Counted from the first letter of the stretch, positions 19,086 through 31,053 are shown. The stretch is DNA of 64,000 nucleotides from Pseudomonas sp. R37(2017) (GCF_002113375.1 NZ_NEHO01000005.1:248001-312000); one strand, 5' to 3'. Numbers and translations are program-made. Notes: a model not told the origin generated them from the sequence alone.

Positions 19086-19427
19086 GTTGGGCCAGCCTTT
19101 TTCAGTAATGCGAATGGCGGTAGCTTGCAGGCGCGAGCGGGGAGGTGCAAGCGTTCTTGACCCCATTGGGTTGCGTCGCGCCGATCAGGCGGGATTATCC
19201 ATGACTTGCCGCCTTCGCTCACTACTCTCGCGCACATTTTACAGCACCCATGCGGCACCCCGGCATTTTGCCCACTGGAGCCTGCTTGCGCCCCCTGTAA
19301 CCCAGGCGCAAGCCCACTCTTTACGCTTTCTTTATGCCCTGCGCGTGCCCTCGATCTCGTTCCTTTACAGCCTCCTTTCCGACAATGAATGCACTCGCGG
19401 CAATACGCCGTAACACGGAGAACTTCC
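19086..19427. other. 342-bp intergenic region between divergent rmlB and kdpF
   Basis: It must hold the promoters of both the rml and kdp units. The right half has a KdpE-like repeat, listed separately. A GCTTGCGCC...GGCGCAAGC inverted repeat lies at 19274-19312. No supportable gene is present. Confidence 0.5.
19320..19336 (+). promoter_or_regulatory. kdpE box: Candidate KdpE binding site upstream of kdpF
   Basis: TTTACG-CTTTC-TTTATG is a pair of 6-bp direct repeats with a 5-bp spacer, about 90 bp before kdpF. The layout resembles the T-rich KdpE target described for the E. coli kdpFABC promoter. The match is by eye and the flanks are not conserved enough to be sure. Confidence 0.35.
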
Positions 19428-19517
19428 ATGAGCGTTCTGGACGGGGTGTCGCTGCTGCTGGCAGTGGGGCTGTTCATTTATCTGTTGGTTGCGCTGCTGC
19501 GCGCGGACCGGAACTAG
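19428..19517 (+). CDS. kdpF: K+-transporting ATPase subunit KdpF
   Basis: A 29-residue hydrophobic peptide (MSVLDGVSLLLAVGLFIYLL...) forming one membrane helix with a basic-acidic tail ADRN. KdpF is a small stabilising subunit of the KdpFABC complex. ACGGAG precedes the ATG and kdpA starts 8 bp after the stop, the standard operon layout. Short length makes it easy to miss. Confidence 0.9.
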   Translation: MSVLDGVSLLLAVGLFIYLLVALLRADRN

Positions 19518-19525
19518 GAGCGGCT

Positions 19526-21220
19526 ATGCACAGTTATGACTATTGGCTGATCCTCGGGTTTTTCGCTCTGGTATTGGTCCCTGCGCCGTTTCTCGGGCGC
19601 TTCTACTACAGGGTGATGGAAGGACAGCGCACCTGGCTGACGCCGATTCTCGGCCCGGTCGAACGCGGTTGTTATCGTCTGGCCGGCGTCGATCCGCAGA
19701 CCGAACAGAGCTGGCAGAAGTACACGCTGGCCTTGCTCGCCTTCAACCTGGCGGGCTTCCTGCTGCTGTTCGCGATCCTGTTGTTCCAGGACCACTTGCC
19801 GCTGAACCCGCAAAACCTTCCGGGCCAGGAGTGGACGCTGGCGTTCAACACCGCCGTGAGCTTCATGACCAACACCAACTGGCAGACCTACAGCGGCGAA
19901 GCGTCCCTGAGCTACTTGAGCCAGATGGTCGGCCTCACCGTGCAGAACTTCGTCAGCGCCGCCACTGGCCTGGCGGTTCTGGTTGCGTTGTGCCGCGGCA
20001 TTGGTCGTAAATCCACCCAGTCCCTGGGCAACTTCTGGGTCGACATGACCCGCGCCACCCTCTACGGCCTGCTGCCGCTGTGTCTGCTGCTGGCGCTGTA
20101 TCTGGTCTGGCAGGGCGTGCCGCAAACCTTCGCGCAGTATGTGAATGCGGTGACGGTTCAAGGGGTTGACCAGGTAATTCCGCTGGGGCCGGCTGCCAGC
20201 CAGATTGCGATCAAGCAACTGGGCACCAACGGTGGCGGTTTCTTTGGCGTGAACTCGGCGCATCCGTTCGAGAACCCGACGGCGTGGAGCAACCTGTTCG
20301 AGGTGACTTCGATCATTCTGATCCCGGTCGCGCTGGTCTTCACCTTCGGACACTACGTGAAAGACCTGCGCCAGAGTCGCGCGATCATCGCCTGCATGCT
20401 GGCGCTGTTCCTGATCGGCGGCGCAACCTCGCTGTGGGCTGAATACCAACCGAACCCGGCACTGGACAATGTTGCCGTCGAGCAGGCTGCGCCACTGGAA
20501 GGCAAGGAGGCGCGCTTTGGCACCACTGCCACGGTGCTGTGGTCGGTGACCACCACGGCCGCGTCCAACGGTTCGGTGAACGGCATGCACGACAGCCTCA
20601 ACCCGCTCAGTGGCATGGTGGCAATGGTCAACATGATGGTCGGCGAAGTGATCTTCGGCGGCGTCGGTGCCGGGCTCTACGGCATGTTGCTCAACGTGCT
20701 GATCGCGGTATTCCTCGCCGGCCTGATGATCGGCCGCACGCCGGAATACCTCGGCAAGAAACTGCAAGCCAGGGAAGTGCAATTGCTGGTGGTGACCCTG
20801 ATGGTCATGCCGATTGGCGTACTGGTACTCGGCGCGATCGCCGCCAGCCTGCCCGGCCCGGTGGCCGCCGTGAGCAACCCTGGCGCCCATGGTTTCAGCC
20901 AGTTGCTCTACGCCTACACCTCTGCCAGCGCCAACAACGGTTCGGCCTTCGGTGGCTTCGGCGCCAACACAGCGTTCCACAACCTGATGCTGGGCCTGGG
21001 CATGTTGATCGGTCGCTTCGGCTACATCCTTCCGGTTCTGGCGTTGGCCGGCAGCCTGGCGATGAAGAAAACCGCGCCGATCGGGCAGAACAGCTTCCCG
21101 ACCCACGGCCCGCTGTTCGTGACCCTGCTGACCGTGACCATCTTGCTGGTGGGTGGCCTGACCTTCCTGCCGACCCTGGCACTGGGTCCGATTGCCGAAC
21201 ACCTGAGCATGGCCTTCTGA
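19526..21220 (+). CDS. kdpA: K+-transporting ATPase subunit A (potassium channel-like)
   Basis: A 564-residue polytopic membrane protein that binds and conducts K+ in the KdpFABC pump. Selectivity-filter-like loops are visible: [19 protein letters not shown] near residue 232 and [13 protein letters not shown] near 470. The ATG at 19526 (GGAG eight bases before) gives the usual MHSYDYWLI start; the open frame to 19334 runs through kdpF and is not coding. kdpB follows by 7 bp. Confidence 0.96.
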   Translation: MHSYDYWLILGFFALVLVPAPFLGRFYYRVMEGQRTWLTPILGPVERGCYRLAGVDPQTEQSWQKYTLALLAFNLAGFLLLFAILLFQDHLPLNPQNLPGQEWTLAFNTAVSFMTNTNWQTYSGEASLSYLSQMVGLTVQNFVSAATGLAVLVALCRGIGRKSTQSLGNFWVDMTRATLYGLLPLCLLLALYLVWQGVPQTFAQYVNAVTVQGVDQVIPLGPAASQIAIKQLGTNGGGFFGVNSAHPFENPTAWSNLFEVTSIILIPVALVFTFGHYVKDLRQSRAIIACMLALFLIGGATSLWAEYQPNPALDNVAVEQAAPLEGKEARFGTTATVLWSVTTTAASNGSVNGMHDSLNPLSGMVAMVNMMVGEVIFGGVGAGLYGMLLNVLIAVFLAGLMIGRTPEYLGKKLQAREVQLLVVTLMVMPIGVLVLGAIAASLPGPVAAVSNPGAHGFSQLLYAYTSASANNGSAFGGFGANTAFHNLMLGLGMLIGRFGYILPVLALAGSLAMKKTAPIGQNSFPTHGPLFVTLLTVTILLVGGLTFLPTLALGPIAEHLSMAF

Positions 21221-21227
21221 GGAGCCA

Positions 21228-23288
<2,061 letters not shown>

Positions 23289-23300
23289 CTGAACACGCCC

Positions 23301-23397
23301 CTGTAGGAGCGAGCACGCTCGTGATTAACGATAACGCGTACATCCTGACGGTACGCGGCGCTCTCAGTTGCATCGCGAGCTGGGCTCGCTCCTACAG
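23301..23397. repeat. REPIN (paired REP palindromes) between kdpB and kdpC
   Basis: TGTAGGAGCGAGC at the left and GCTCGCTCCTACA at the right are inverted copies of a Pseudomonas REP end, each with its own internal palindrome, around about 50 bp of unrelated sequence. It belongs to the TGTAGGAGC type also found at 30027 and 58091. Confidence 0.88.
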
Positions 23398-23425
23398 GTT
23401 CTTTTTCGAGTTCGAGGATTTTGAA

Positions 23426-23971
23426 ATGTCCACATTGATACGCCCGGCCCTGAGCCTGCTGGTCCTGATGACGCTGATCACGGGTGTCGCTTATCCACTG
23501 GTGGTCACCGGCGTGGCCCAGGTCGCGTTCCCCGATCAGGCCAACGGCAGCCTGGTACGGGATGCCGAGGGCAAGGTCCGCGGTTCATCGCTGATTGCCC
23601 AGGATTTCGTCGGCGACGCCTGGTTCCACCCGCGTCCTTCGGCTGGTGCCTTTGCCACCGTGTCGAGCAGTGCCAGCAACCTGTCGCCGAGCAACCCGGC
23701 GCTGGCGACGCGGGTGGTCGACGATGCCGGAAAACTGTTGGTGCCCGGTCAGGGGCCAGTGCCATTGGCGTTGGTCACTACGTCCGGCAGTGGTCTCGAT
23801 CCGCACTTGCCACCGGCGGCGATTGCCTATCAACTGGCGCGTGTTGCGGCGGCGCGCAACTTGCCGGTGGCGACGCTGCAACAACTGCTGGACGCGCATA
23901 TCGAGCGGCCGTTGGTAGGCCCTCCGGTGGTGAATGTGCTTGAGTTGAATCTGGCGCTGGAAAAACTTTAG
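23426..23971 (+). CDS. kdpC: K+-transporting ATPase subunit C
   Basis: A 181-residue single-span protein that joins KdpA and KdpB and raises ATP affinity. The membrane helix is at about residues 8-28; the soluble part has [21 protein letters not shown] and [13 protein letters not shown], which are family marks. The ATG at 23426 gives the family-typical MSTLIRPAL start; the frame upstream to 23285 covers the REPIN and is rejected. It is the last pump gene before the sensor pair. Confidence 0.95.
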   Translation: MSTLIRPALSLLVLMTLITGVAYPLVVTGVAQVAFPDQANGSLVRDAEGKVRGSSLIAQDFVGDAWFHPRPSAGAFATVSSSASNLSPSNPALATRVVDDAGKLLVPGQGPVPLALVTTSGSGLDPHLPPAAIAYQLARVAAARNLPVATLQQLLDAHIERPLVGPPVVNVLELNLALEKL

Positions 23972-23987
23972 GTTTGTGGCGTTGCCA

Positions 23988-24080
23988 TTCGCGAGCAAGC
24001 CCGCTCCCACATCGGATAGATGTCGTACACACAATTTGTGGCCACTGAAGATCCTATGTGGGAGCGGGCTTGCTCGCGAA
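23988..24080. repeat. REPIN between kdpC and kdpD
   Basis: Two 24-bp perfectly inverted copies, TTCGCGAGCAAGCCCGCTCC... at 23988-24011 and its complement at 24057-24080, enclose 45 bp. This is the GTGGGAGCGGGC REP type, different from the one between kdpB and kdpC. Confidence 0.9.
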
Positions 24081-24130
24081 GGCGATAGAACTGCCACCCA
24101 TCCTCTTCAAGAAAAAAGAGATCCCCAATC

Positions 24131-26782
24131 ATGAGCAACTCCGGCCGCGCCGACGCGCTGTTAGCAGACCTGCCCCGCGATGGCCGTGGCCGGCTCAAGG
24201 TTTTTCTCGGTGCCGCGCCGGGTGTCGGCAAGACCTACGCCATGTTGCAAGCGGCTCACACCCAACTGCGCCAGGGGGTGAAAGTCATTGCCGGAGTCGT
24301 CGAAACCCATGGCCGGGCCGAAACCGAAGCCCTGCTCGGCGGCCTGCCGCAGCAACCGTTGGTGCGCTCGGAATACCGTGGCGTGCTGCTTGAGGAAATG
24401 GACCTCGACGGTCTGATCAAAGCCAAGCCGAAACTGGTGCTGGTCGACGAGCTGGCGCATACCAACGCCCCCGGCAGCCGTCACGAAAAACGCTGGCAGG
24501 ATATTCAGGAACTGCTCGCCGCCGGCATTGACGTGTACACCACGGTCAACGTCCAGCATCTGGAAAGCCTCAACGACCAGGTGCGCGGCATCACTGGCGT
24601 GCAGGTCCGCGAAACCCTGCCGGACTGGGTGTTGCAGGAAGCCTACGAACTGCTGCTGATCGACTTGCCGCCACGGGAGCTGCTCGAGCGTTTGCGCGAC
24701 GGCAAGGTCTATGTGCCTGAGCAGGCGCGGGCGGCCATCGATGCGTTCTTCTCCCAGACCAACCTCACGGCCCTGCGCGAACTGGCGATGCAAACCGCGG
24801 CGGCCCAGGTCGATAACGATCTGGCCCAGGGATATCGTCAGTTGGGGCAAGCGGCGCCAGCGGTGCGTGGGCGATTGCTGGTGGGGGTGGACGGCGATGC
24901 CCAGGCTGAGCGCCTGGTACGGCATGCCAGTCGAGTGGCCCAACGGCGGCACCTGCCCTGGAGTCTGGTGCATGTGGACAACGGTCGCGTGCGCGACGAA
25001 CAGTCGCGCCTGCGCCTGCAAAGCGCCCAGCAACTGGCCGAACGCCTGGGGGGCGAAGTGGTGTTGCTGCGCGCCGGTGAAGTGGCGAAAACCCTGATCC
25101 AGCATGCCGCCGAGCGTCGTGCCAGCCTGGTGCTGGTCGGTCAGTCCCGGCCGAGATTGCGCCGGCGCCTGTTCGGTGGCGGGCTGGCGGCACGGCTGCT
25201 GCGCAATGCGCGTGGACTGGAAATCAACGTCCTCGATAGCGATCATCCACAGCATCAACCTCATCGACGGTCGATGCAGTCGCTGGTCTGGTTCGACTAC
25301 GCGTTGGCCTTGGTCGCGACGGTCCTGGCCAGTGCCCTGGCCTGGGCGGTGGCGAGTGTACTGCCGTTGCCGAACATCTCGCTGGTGTTCCTCGCCGCCG
25401 TGCTGCTGGTGGCGGTGCGCAGCAGTCTCGGGCCGGCGCTGGCCTGTGCGGCGCTGTCGTTTCTGACCTATGACTTTCTGTTCATTCCGCCGAATTTCTC
25501 CTTCAGGATCCAGCGCGAAGAAGACGTGCTGACCTTGCTGTTCTTTCTGCTGATGGCGGCCCTCACCGGCAATCTCGCGGCACGCCAGCGGCGGCAATTG
25601 CAGGCCCTGCGCGACACCCAGGAAGAGACCAGCGAATTGCTCGACCTGTCACGCAAACTCACCGCCGCCACCGACCGCCAGGCCGTGGTCAGCGCGGCTG
25701 CCCAACACCTCAATGGTTGGAGCGATGTGCAACTGTGCCTGCTCAATCGCGATGGTCAAAACGGCTGGAAAGTCGAAACCGGCGGCCCGCTCGAGTTCAC
25801 CGAAGCTGAACGCGCCGCGGCCGATTGGGCCTGGCAGCACGATCAACCGGCGGGTGCGGGCACCGGCACCTTGCCGTTCAGCCGCTGGTGGTGGTGGCCA
25901 TTATCGGTGGAGGACGGTCCGCTGGCGTTGCTGGGGGTTTGCGCCAGGGAAGGCCAGACCCTGAGCGGCCAGCGCCGTCGCTTGTTGACCGCGCTGAGCC
26001 AGCCGCTGGCCCAGGCGCTGGCCCGGGCGCAACTGGCCGATGATCTGGAAGCGGCGCGGCTGCATGGCGAAACCGAGCAGTTGCGCAGTGCCTTGCTGGC
26101 TTCGGTTTCCCACGATTTACGCACGCCGCTGACGTCCATGCGCGGCAGTATCGACAGTCTCCTGGCCCTGGGGGAAGCGATCCCGCTGGAGGATCGCCGC
26201 GAACTGCTCGAAGGCACGCGCGATGAAGCCGAGCGCCTCGACCGCTATATTCAGAACCTGCTCGACATGACCCGCCTCGGCCACGGTGCCCTGAAGCTGG
26301 CGCGGGACTGGGTGTCGCCGGCCGATATCGTCGGCAGTGCGCTCAATCGCCTGCGCGCGGTACTTGCGTCGCTGCAGGTCAGCATCGAAGTACCGGCGGA
26401 TTTGCCGCTGCTGTTCGTCCACGCCGCACTGATCGAACAGGCACTGATCAATGTGATGGAAAACGCCGCGCGGTTTTCGCCACACCACGGGCGTTTGCAA
26501 TTGCGCGCCGGGACCCATGACAGTGAGCTGTTTTTCTCCGTCAGCGATGAGGGGCCGGGGATTCCGGAGAAGGAGCGGGAGAAGATCTTCGACATGTTCT
26601 ACACCGCGGCGCGGGGTGATCGTGGCGGGCAGGGGACCGGATTGGGGCTGGCGATCTGTCAGGGCATGGTCGGTGCCCATGGCGGACGCATCAGTGTCGC
26701 CGACGGCATCGAGGGGCGTGGCACCTGCATCACATTGCACCTGCCGCTACAGGCTCAGCCGGGATACGAAAGTGAAGCCTGA
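24131..26782 (+). CDS. kdpD: Sensor histidine kinase KdpD
   Basis: An 883-residue inner-membrane sensor for low K+ or turgor. Domains in order: N-terminal KdpD domain with P-loop GAAPGVGKT at residues 27-35, a USP-like domain (about 250-370), four membrane helices (about 390-490), a GAF-like region, HisKA with His661 in SVSHDLRTPL, and HATPase with NVMENAARF and GTGLGLAI. It phosphorylates KdpE. It is cut off from kdpC by a REPIN, which may separate pump from sensor expression. Confidence 0.96.
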   Translation: MSNSGRADALLADLPRDGRGRLKVFLGAAPGVGKTYAMLQAAHTQLRQGVKVIAGVVETHGRAETEALLGGLPQQPLVRSEYRGVLLEEMDLDGLIKAKPKLVLVDELAHTNAPGSRHEKRWQDIQELLAAGIDVYTTVNVQHLESLNDQVRGITGVQVRETLPDWVLQEAYELLLIDLPPRELLERLRDGKVYVPEQARAAIDAFFSQTNLTALRELAMQTAAAQVDNDLAQGYRQLGQAAPAVRGRLLVGVDGDAQAERLVRHASRVAQRRHLPWSLVHVDNGRVRDEQSRLRLQSAQQLAERLGGEVVLLRAGEVAKTLIQHAAERRASLVLVGQSRPRLRRRLFGGGLAARLLRNARGLEINVLDSDHPQHQPHRRSMQSLVWFDYALALVATVLASALAWAVASVLPLPNISLVFLAAVLLVAVRSSLGPALACAALSFLTYDFLFIPPNFSFRIQREEDVLTLLFFLLMAALTGNLAARQRRQLQALRDTQEETSELLDLSRKLTAATDRQAVVSAAAQHLNGWSDVQLCLLNRDGQNGWKVETGGPLEFTEAERAAADWAWQHDQPAGAGTGTLPFSRWWWWPLSVEDGPLALLGVCAREGQTLSGQRRRLLTALSQPLAQALARAQLADDLEAARLHGETEQLRSALLASVSHDLRTPLTSMRGSIDSLLALGEAIPLEDRRELLEGTRDEAERLDRYIQNLLDMTRLGHGALKLARDWVSPADIVGSALNRLRAVLASLQVSIEVPADLPLLFVHAALIEQALINVMENAARFSPHHGRLQLRAGTHDSELFFSVSDEGPGIPEKEREKIFDMFYTAARGDRGGQGTGLGLAICQGMVGAHGGRISVADGIEGRGTCITLHLPLQAQPGYESEA

Positions 26783-26830
26783 TCGCGCTTGCGCTACTCT
26801 CTTGCCACTTCTTTGTGTTGATGTGAATTC

Positions 26831-27529
26831 ATGAGCCAGACCGCGACCATTTTGGTCATCGACGACGAACCGCAGATCCGCAAATTCCTGCGCATCAGCC
26901 TCGCTTCCCAGGGCTACAAAGTACTGGAGGCCGGCACGGGCAGTGAGGGATTGGCTCAAGCTGCATTGAGCAAACCGGACTTGCTGGTGCTCGACCTCGG
27001 CCTGCCGGACATGGACGGCCAACAGGTATTGCGTGATTTTCGCGAGTGGTCGACGGTGCCGGTACTGGTGCTCTCGGTGCGCGCCAGTGAAGGGCAGAAG
27101 GTCGAAGCCCTCGATGGTGGTGCCAATGACTATGTGACCAAGCCGTTCGGTATTCAGGAGTTCCTGGCACGGATTCGTGCGTTGCTGCGCCAGGCGCCCG
27201 TGGGTGAAACCCAGCCAGCGGCACTGAGTTTCGGTCCGTTGACCGTCGACCTGGCGTATCGCCGAGTGTTGCTCGACGGTGCGCAAGTCGCGCTGACCCG
27301 CAAGGAGTACGCCGTGCTGGCGCAACTGGCGCGGCATCCCGGGCGGGTGATCACCCAGCAGCAATTGCTCAAGGACATCTGGGGGCCGACGCACACCGAA
27401 GACACTCACTACCTGCGCATCGTGGTCGGGCACCTGCGCCAGAAGCTGGCGGATGACCCGACCCAACCCAGGTTCATCGTCACCGAGGCGGGGGTGGGGT
27501 ATCGGTTGTTGAGTGAGGACAGCCTTTAG
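26831..27529 (+). CDS. kdpE: Response regulator KdpE
   Basis: A 232-residue OmpR-type regulator. The receiver domain has the acidic pair Asp11-Asp12, phospho-acceptor Asp55 in LVLDLGLPD, and Lys in DYVTKPFG. The C-terminal winged helix has LTRKEYAVLAQLARHPGRV and the terminal GVGYRL. Phospho-KdpE turns on kdpFABC. It starts 48 bp after kdpD, so both are probably co-transcribed. Confidence 0.96.
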   Translation: MSQTATILVIDDEPQIRKFLRISLASQGYKVLEAGTGSEGLAQAALSKPDLLVLDLGLPDMDGQQVLRDFREWSTVPVLVLSVRASEGQKVEALDGGANDYVTKPFGIQEFLARIRALLRQAPVGETQPAALSFGPLTVDLAYRRVLLDGAQVALTRKEYAVLAQLARHPGRVITQQQLLKDIWGPTHTEDTHYLRIVVGHLRQKLADDPTQPRFIVTEAGVGYRLLSEDSL

Positions 27530-27610
27530 TTCTGTGCTGAATGGTCCGGCCCCTTCGTCGGAACGCCGCCCGGAGCAGGCCCTGATAGTCACTCGATAAC
27601 TTTCAGGCTT

Positions 27611-28651
27611 TCAGTTCTGCTCGTTCTCATACCGGTCCAGCGTATCCCGCGCAATCTCCCTTCCCAGCGCGATCAGCTCTGGCGCCTTGTAGAACTCGAA
27701 AAACCGGCACACGCGTTTGGGCACGTTGATCAGGATGTCTGGTGGATAGCCGGCAATCTTGTATTGCGCCAGCGACGTCTGCATCACCTCGAAACTCTGG
27801 TTGATCAAATCCAGCAGGGACGCCGGCCCGACGTTGTCGATGATGATCGAACCCGTGGCGGAGCGGGGCGCGCCACTGGCTTCGGGAGCGGCCGCGGGTT
27901 GTTGCGCTTGAGGCTCGGCGGATTCGATCCATGGATTGAGATCTGCGCCTTCGGCGGCCCTCAGAGCTTCCTGCTCCAGGATCAACAATTGCTCGGCCTG
28001 TTTGCGGCGGAACGGCAGCTTGGAACCGAGGGAGTTGATCAGGCTGTCGAAGCGGGTCTTGAAGGCGGCGGGACGCTGGATGACCGGCAGTTGATAGTGG
28101 CGCTGGTTGGTGGAGTTGAGGTTGACCGCGATGATCAAATCGCTATGGCTCGAAACCACCGGCACGATCGGCAGCGGGTTGAGTATGCCGCCATCGACCA
28201 GCATGCGGTTGCCTTGCATCACCGGGGTAAACAGGCTGGGGATCGCTGCCGAGGCGCGCATGGCCTGGTGCAGGCAACCTTCCTGGAACCAGATTTCCTG
28301 CTGGTTGGTCAGGTCGGCGGCGACGGCGGTATAGGGGATGCGCAAGTCTTCGATATTGATCTCGCCGACGATCTTGCGGATCTGCCCGAACACTTTCTCG
28401 CCACGAATCGCCCCCAGACGAAAACTGACGTCCACCAGACGCAACACATCGAGATAATCCAGGCTCTCGATCCAGTCGCGGTAATCATCGAGTTTACCGG
28501 CGGCATAGATCCCGCCCACCACCGCGCCCATGGAGCAACCGGCGATACAGGCTATGTCATAGCCGCGCCGTTCGATCTCTTCGATGACCCCGATATGGGC
28601 ATATCCCCGGGCTCCACCCGAGCCCAATACCAGTGCGACACGCTTTTTCAT
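27611..28651 (-). CDS. Patatin-like phospholipase family protein (RssA-like)
   Basis: A 346-residue serine hydrolase with a Ser-Asp dyad: the oxyanion loop GSGGARGYAHIG, nucleophile Ser40 in GCSMG and Asp153 in VDGGILNP. The first 220 residues are the patatin domain. The rest (about 220-346) is a Pro/Ala-rich linker and a helical tail ending near residue 346, which E. coli RssA lacks. It probably cleaves membrane lipids or acyl esters in the cytosol. GAGGGC precedes the ATG. Confidence 0.87.
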   Translation of the reverse strand: MKKRVALVLGSGGARGYAHIGVIEEIERRGYDIACIAGCSMGAVVGGIYAAGKLDDYRDWIESLDYLDVLRLVDVSFRLGAIRGEKVFGQIRKIVGEINIEDLRIPYTAVAADLTNQQEIWFQEGCLHQAMRASAAIPSLFTPVMQGNRMLVDGGILNPLPIVPVVSSHSDLIIAVNLNSTNQRHYQLPVIQRPAAFKTRFDSLINSLGSKLPFRRKQAEQLLILEQEALRAAEGADLNPWIESAEPQAQQPAAAPEASGAPRSATGSIIIDNVGPASLLDLINQSFEVMQTSLAQYKIAGYPPDILINVPKRVCRFFEFYKAPELIALGREIARDTLDRYENEQN

Positions 28652-28869
28652 GGATCGCCCTCGTTTGAATGGTTCAACAATGCACCCATCGAGGGGCGCG
28701 CTTCAATCGTCATGGTCGTTGGATGGGGCTAGAGCGTCGTATTTTCGACACTCCATGGCGGCACATGGTTGTTCTCGTCAGCGCTATAGTTTGCACAACG
28801 GACCAACGGCACTTTTCAGGTGCCACACCGTCTTACTTGCATGATTGTTGACCTATCTTTGAGGAGTGA

Positions 28870-29151
28870 ATGATGAAAGCCTGGATCTGCGTGCCATTGA
28901 TTGCCCTGGCGCTCGCCGGTTGTGCTGGCAAAACCGCCTATCGCGACAGTTGCGGTAGTAATCTGGATGCGGCATGGCATGAACTGGACCTGGCCAAAGC
29001 AGAGGGTTTTGCCGGGACCGTCAGTTACTCCAAGGCCCTGTCGCTGTTGACCGCGGCCAAGACCCAACAGCAATTCGAGGGGTTCGAGGGCTGCACCAGC
29101 AAGGCCGAGAAGGCCCGTTTCTATATTCGCGAGTCGCGTGCGGGGCGTTAA
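28870..29151 (+). CDS. Small lipoprotein of unknown function
   Basis: A 93-residue protein with a lipobox LALAGC (lipidated Cys at about residue 18-19), then a helical region with AAWHELDLAKAEGFAGTVSYSKALSLLTAAK. It would be anchored to a membrane facing the periplasm. GAGGAG lies just before the tandem ATGATG. Similar small lipoproteins are found next to CHAD genes in other pseudomonads, but I cannot name a function. Confidence 0.8.
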   Translation: MMKAWICVPLIALALAGCAGKTAYRDSCGSNLDAAWHELDLAKAEGFAGTVSYSKALSLLTAAKTQQQFEGFEGCTSKAEKARFYIRESRAGR

Positions 29152-29183
29152 GGCGAAAAGCGCTTACAAGCTCTAAGCTGCAA

Positions 29184-29209
29184 GCTGCAAGCCTCATCGA
29201 ACTTGCAGC
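29184..29209. repeat. GCTGCAAG / CTTGCAGC inverted repeat
   Basis: Two 8-bp complementary arms around a 10-bp loop, inside a run of imperfect CTGCAAGC direct repeats from 29170 to 29230, between the lipoprotein and CHAD genes. It resembles repeat clutter common between Pseudomonas genes; a transcript-end function is possible. Confidence 0.45.
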
Positions 29210-29251
29210 CTGGCGCTTGCAACCTGGCGCTGTCTACGGAGTAACCCCCCC

Positions 29252-30010
29252 ATGATCGATCGGCTGGTGGCTCGTGTTCTGGGCCTGGAAATTCGTCTGC
29301 TGGCCTGTCAGGCCCGCTTGAAAGAGCATACTGATCCCGAAGCGTTACACGATCTGCGCACAACCATACGGCAATTACGCAGCCTGTTGTTGCCATTGCG
29401 CGGATTGCCCGGCGTCGAGCAACTGGAAGCGGCCGCCTCGCGGGTGGGCGACTTGACCACGCCGTTACGTGATCGCGAAGTGCTGGCGGCGTACCTGCTC
29501 CAGCACCAGCAACCCCAGGCCGCCCAGCGGCGCATGGCGCAGATGGCCGAGGCCTACCCTGCGGTGGCGGCCAGCCCTGAACTGGCGCAGTTGCTGATCG
29601 TTCTCGATGCATTTCCGCGTTTTCTGCGCGCCGCCCAGCGCCAGGAATTGCTCAAGGGCTTGCGCAAGCGCATCGAAAAGCGCCTGGGCAAACAGTGGAA
29701 AAAGCTCGACGAGGCCCTGCACGATCCGGCCCATGACCGTCATCGGCTACGTCTGCTGATCAAACGCGTGCGTTATGGCATCGATGCTTACCCTGAACTG
29801 GATCGTTTGCCGAAAGCCGCCATGCCCCGGTTGAAATCGGCCCAGGGTGCGCTTGGCGACTGGCACGATTGCGTGCAATGGTTGGCCATGGCTGAACGGG
29901 AAGCGGATTTGCAGCCTTGCGTTGCAGTGTGGAAAGCCACCATGGCCGAGGCTGAACAGATTGCTGACCGCGTGCTGGAAAAACTCAGTCGCGATTGCTT
30001 CAAATCCTGA
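29252..30010 (+). CDS. CHAD domain-containing protein
   Basis: A 252-residue all-helical protein with the conserved histidines and basic residues of the CHAD domain: HDLRTTIRQLRSLL near the start, DRHRLRLLIKRVRYGIDAY in the middle and LGDWHDCVQWL later. CHAD domains bind inorganic polyphosphate and can target polyphosphate granules. No CYTH triphosphatase domain is fused to it. It is flanked by a lipoprotein gene and a REPIN. Confidence 0.88.
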   Translation: MIDRLVARVLGLEIRLLACQARLKEHTDPEALHDLRTTIRQLRSLLLPLRGLPGVEQLEAAASRVGDLTTPLRDREVLAAYLLQHQQPQAAQRRMAQMAEAYPAVAASPELAQLLIVLDAFPRFLRAAQRQELLKGLRKRIEKRLGKQWKKLDEALHDPAHDRHRLRLLIKRVRYGIDAYPELDRLPKAAMPRLKSAQGALGDWHDCVQWLAMAEREADLQPCVAVWKATMAEAEQIADRVLEKLSRDCFKS

Positions 30011-30026
30011 AAACACCACGGATCCC

Positions 30027-30130
30027 TTGTAGGAGCGAGCGGGCTCGCGATGAGGTCGTGACATTCAACATTGATGTTGGCTGTCCGGGCGCTATCGCGA
30101 GCGGGCCGCAAGCGGGCACTCGCTCCTACA
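30027..30130. repeat. REPIN between CHAD and thioesterase genes
   Basis: Left arm TTGTAGGAGCGAGCGGGCTC and right arm ending GGCACTCGCTCCTACA are inverted. The right arm carries extra bases (gccgcaagcgggca) that break perfect symmetry. It is of the TGTAGGAGC type. Confidence 0.85.
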
Positions 30131-30255
30131 GAGTTTTGTGCTTGGCACGGGCCTTGTGCGGCTCATCTGTCAGTCAATTTGGCCGGAATGGGTGCTGTAT
30201 CGCCCTCTGTGGCTGGGTAATATCCCTTCATCTTTTTCCTGTCCCAGAGGTTTTC

Positions 30256-31053
30256 ATGCGCTTTTCCGAACTGCTCGACGCTGTCCGTAACCAGCCGCAG
30301 GAGCTGTCTATCCCGGCCTCATGGGCCCAGGGGCGCGCCAGCTTCGGTGGCCTGGTGGCCGCTTTGCAGTACGAAGCCATGCGTGCTCGGGTGCCGGCGG
30401 ATCGTCCGGTACGCTCGCTGGCAATCACCTTCGTCGGCCCGGTCGAGCCCCAGGTTCCAGTCAGTTTTGAAGTCGACGTATTGCGTGAAGGCAAGGCGGT
30501 CAGCCAGGTGCTGGGCCGGGTGATGCAGAAAGGGCAGGTGGTGACCTTGATCCAGGGCAGTTTTGGTGCCTCGCGCCCTTCGGAAGTCGCGGTGAGCGCT
30601 TTACCTGCGCCTGAAATGAGCCACTGGGATGAGTGCCAGGAACTGCCATTTGTCGAAGGCGTTATTCCGGAGTTCATGCGACATTTGGCAATGCGCTGGA
30701 ATGTCGGCGGGTTGCCGTTCAGCGGCAGTACCTCCCGGCAAATGGGCGGCTGGGTACGCTTGCGTGGCGACGTGAAGGAAGAGGCCGTCAGCGAGGCGCA
30801 TTTCCTCGCGCTGGTGGACGCCTGGCCGCCGGCCCTGATGCCGTTTTTGAAGAAGCCGGCGATGGGTAGCACCCTGACCTGGACCATCGAATTCGTGCAA
30901 CCGCTGCTGGAGTTGAACACCCTGGACTGGTGTAAATACCTCGTCGAGACCGAGCACGCCGCCGACGGTTACGGGCATGCCGCGGCAAAAATGTGGAGCG
31001 CGGATGGCCGCTTGATCGCCATGAGTCGGCAGACGGTGACGGTGTTCGCCTGA
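30256..31053 (+). CDS. Acyl-CoA thioesterase family protein (double hot-dog, TesB-like)
   Basis: A 265-residue protein with two hot-dog halves: the first with SWAQGRASFGGLVAALQYEAM, the second with MGSTLTWTIEFVQPL and the final RLIAMSRQTVTVFA strand, as in TesB-type acyl-CoA thioesterases. It would hydrolyse acyl-CoA in the cytosol. AGAGG lies before the ATG at 30256; the open frame upstream to 29995 crosses the REPIN and is rejected. It ends back-to-back with the next gene on the other strand. Confidence 0.88.
   Translation: MRFSELLDAVRNQPQELSIPASWAQGRASFGGLVAALQYEAMRARVPADRPVRSLAITFVGPVEPQVPVSFEVDVLREGKAVSQVLGRVMQKGQVVTLIQGSFGASRPSEVAVSALPAPEMSHWDECQELPFVEGVIPEFMRHLAMRWNVGGLPFSGSTSRQMGGWVRLRGDVKEEAVSEAHFLALVDAWPPALMPFLKKPAMGSTLTWTIEFVQPLLELNTLDWCKYLVETEHAADGYGHAAAKMWSADGRLIAMSRQTVTVFA

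Noticed and set aside
23301..24080. Spaced palindromes that could suggest a CRISPR array
   Set aside because: Only two inverted arms per site, of two different families, with no regular spacers and no cas genes.
24161..25597. Minus-strand open frame of 478 codons
   Set aside because: It is antisense to kdpD; Gln/His-rich composition is the usual shadow pattern.
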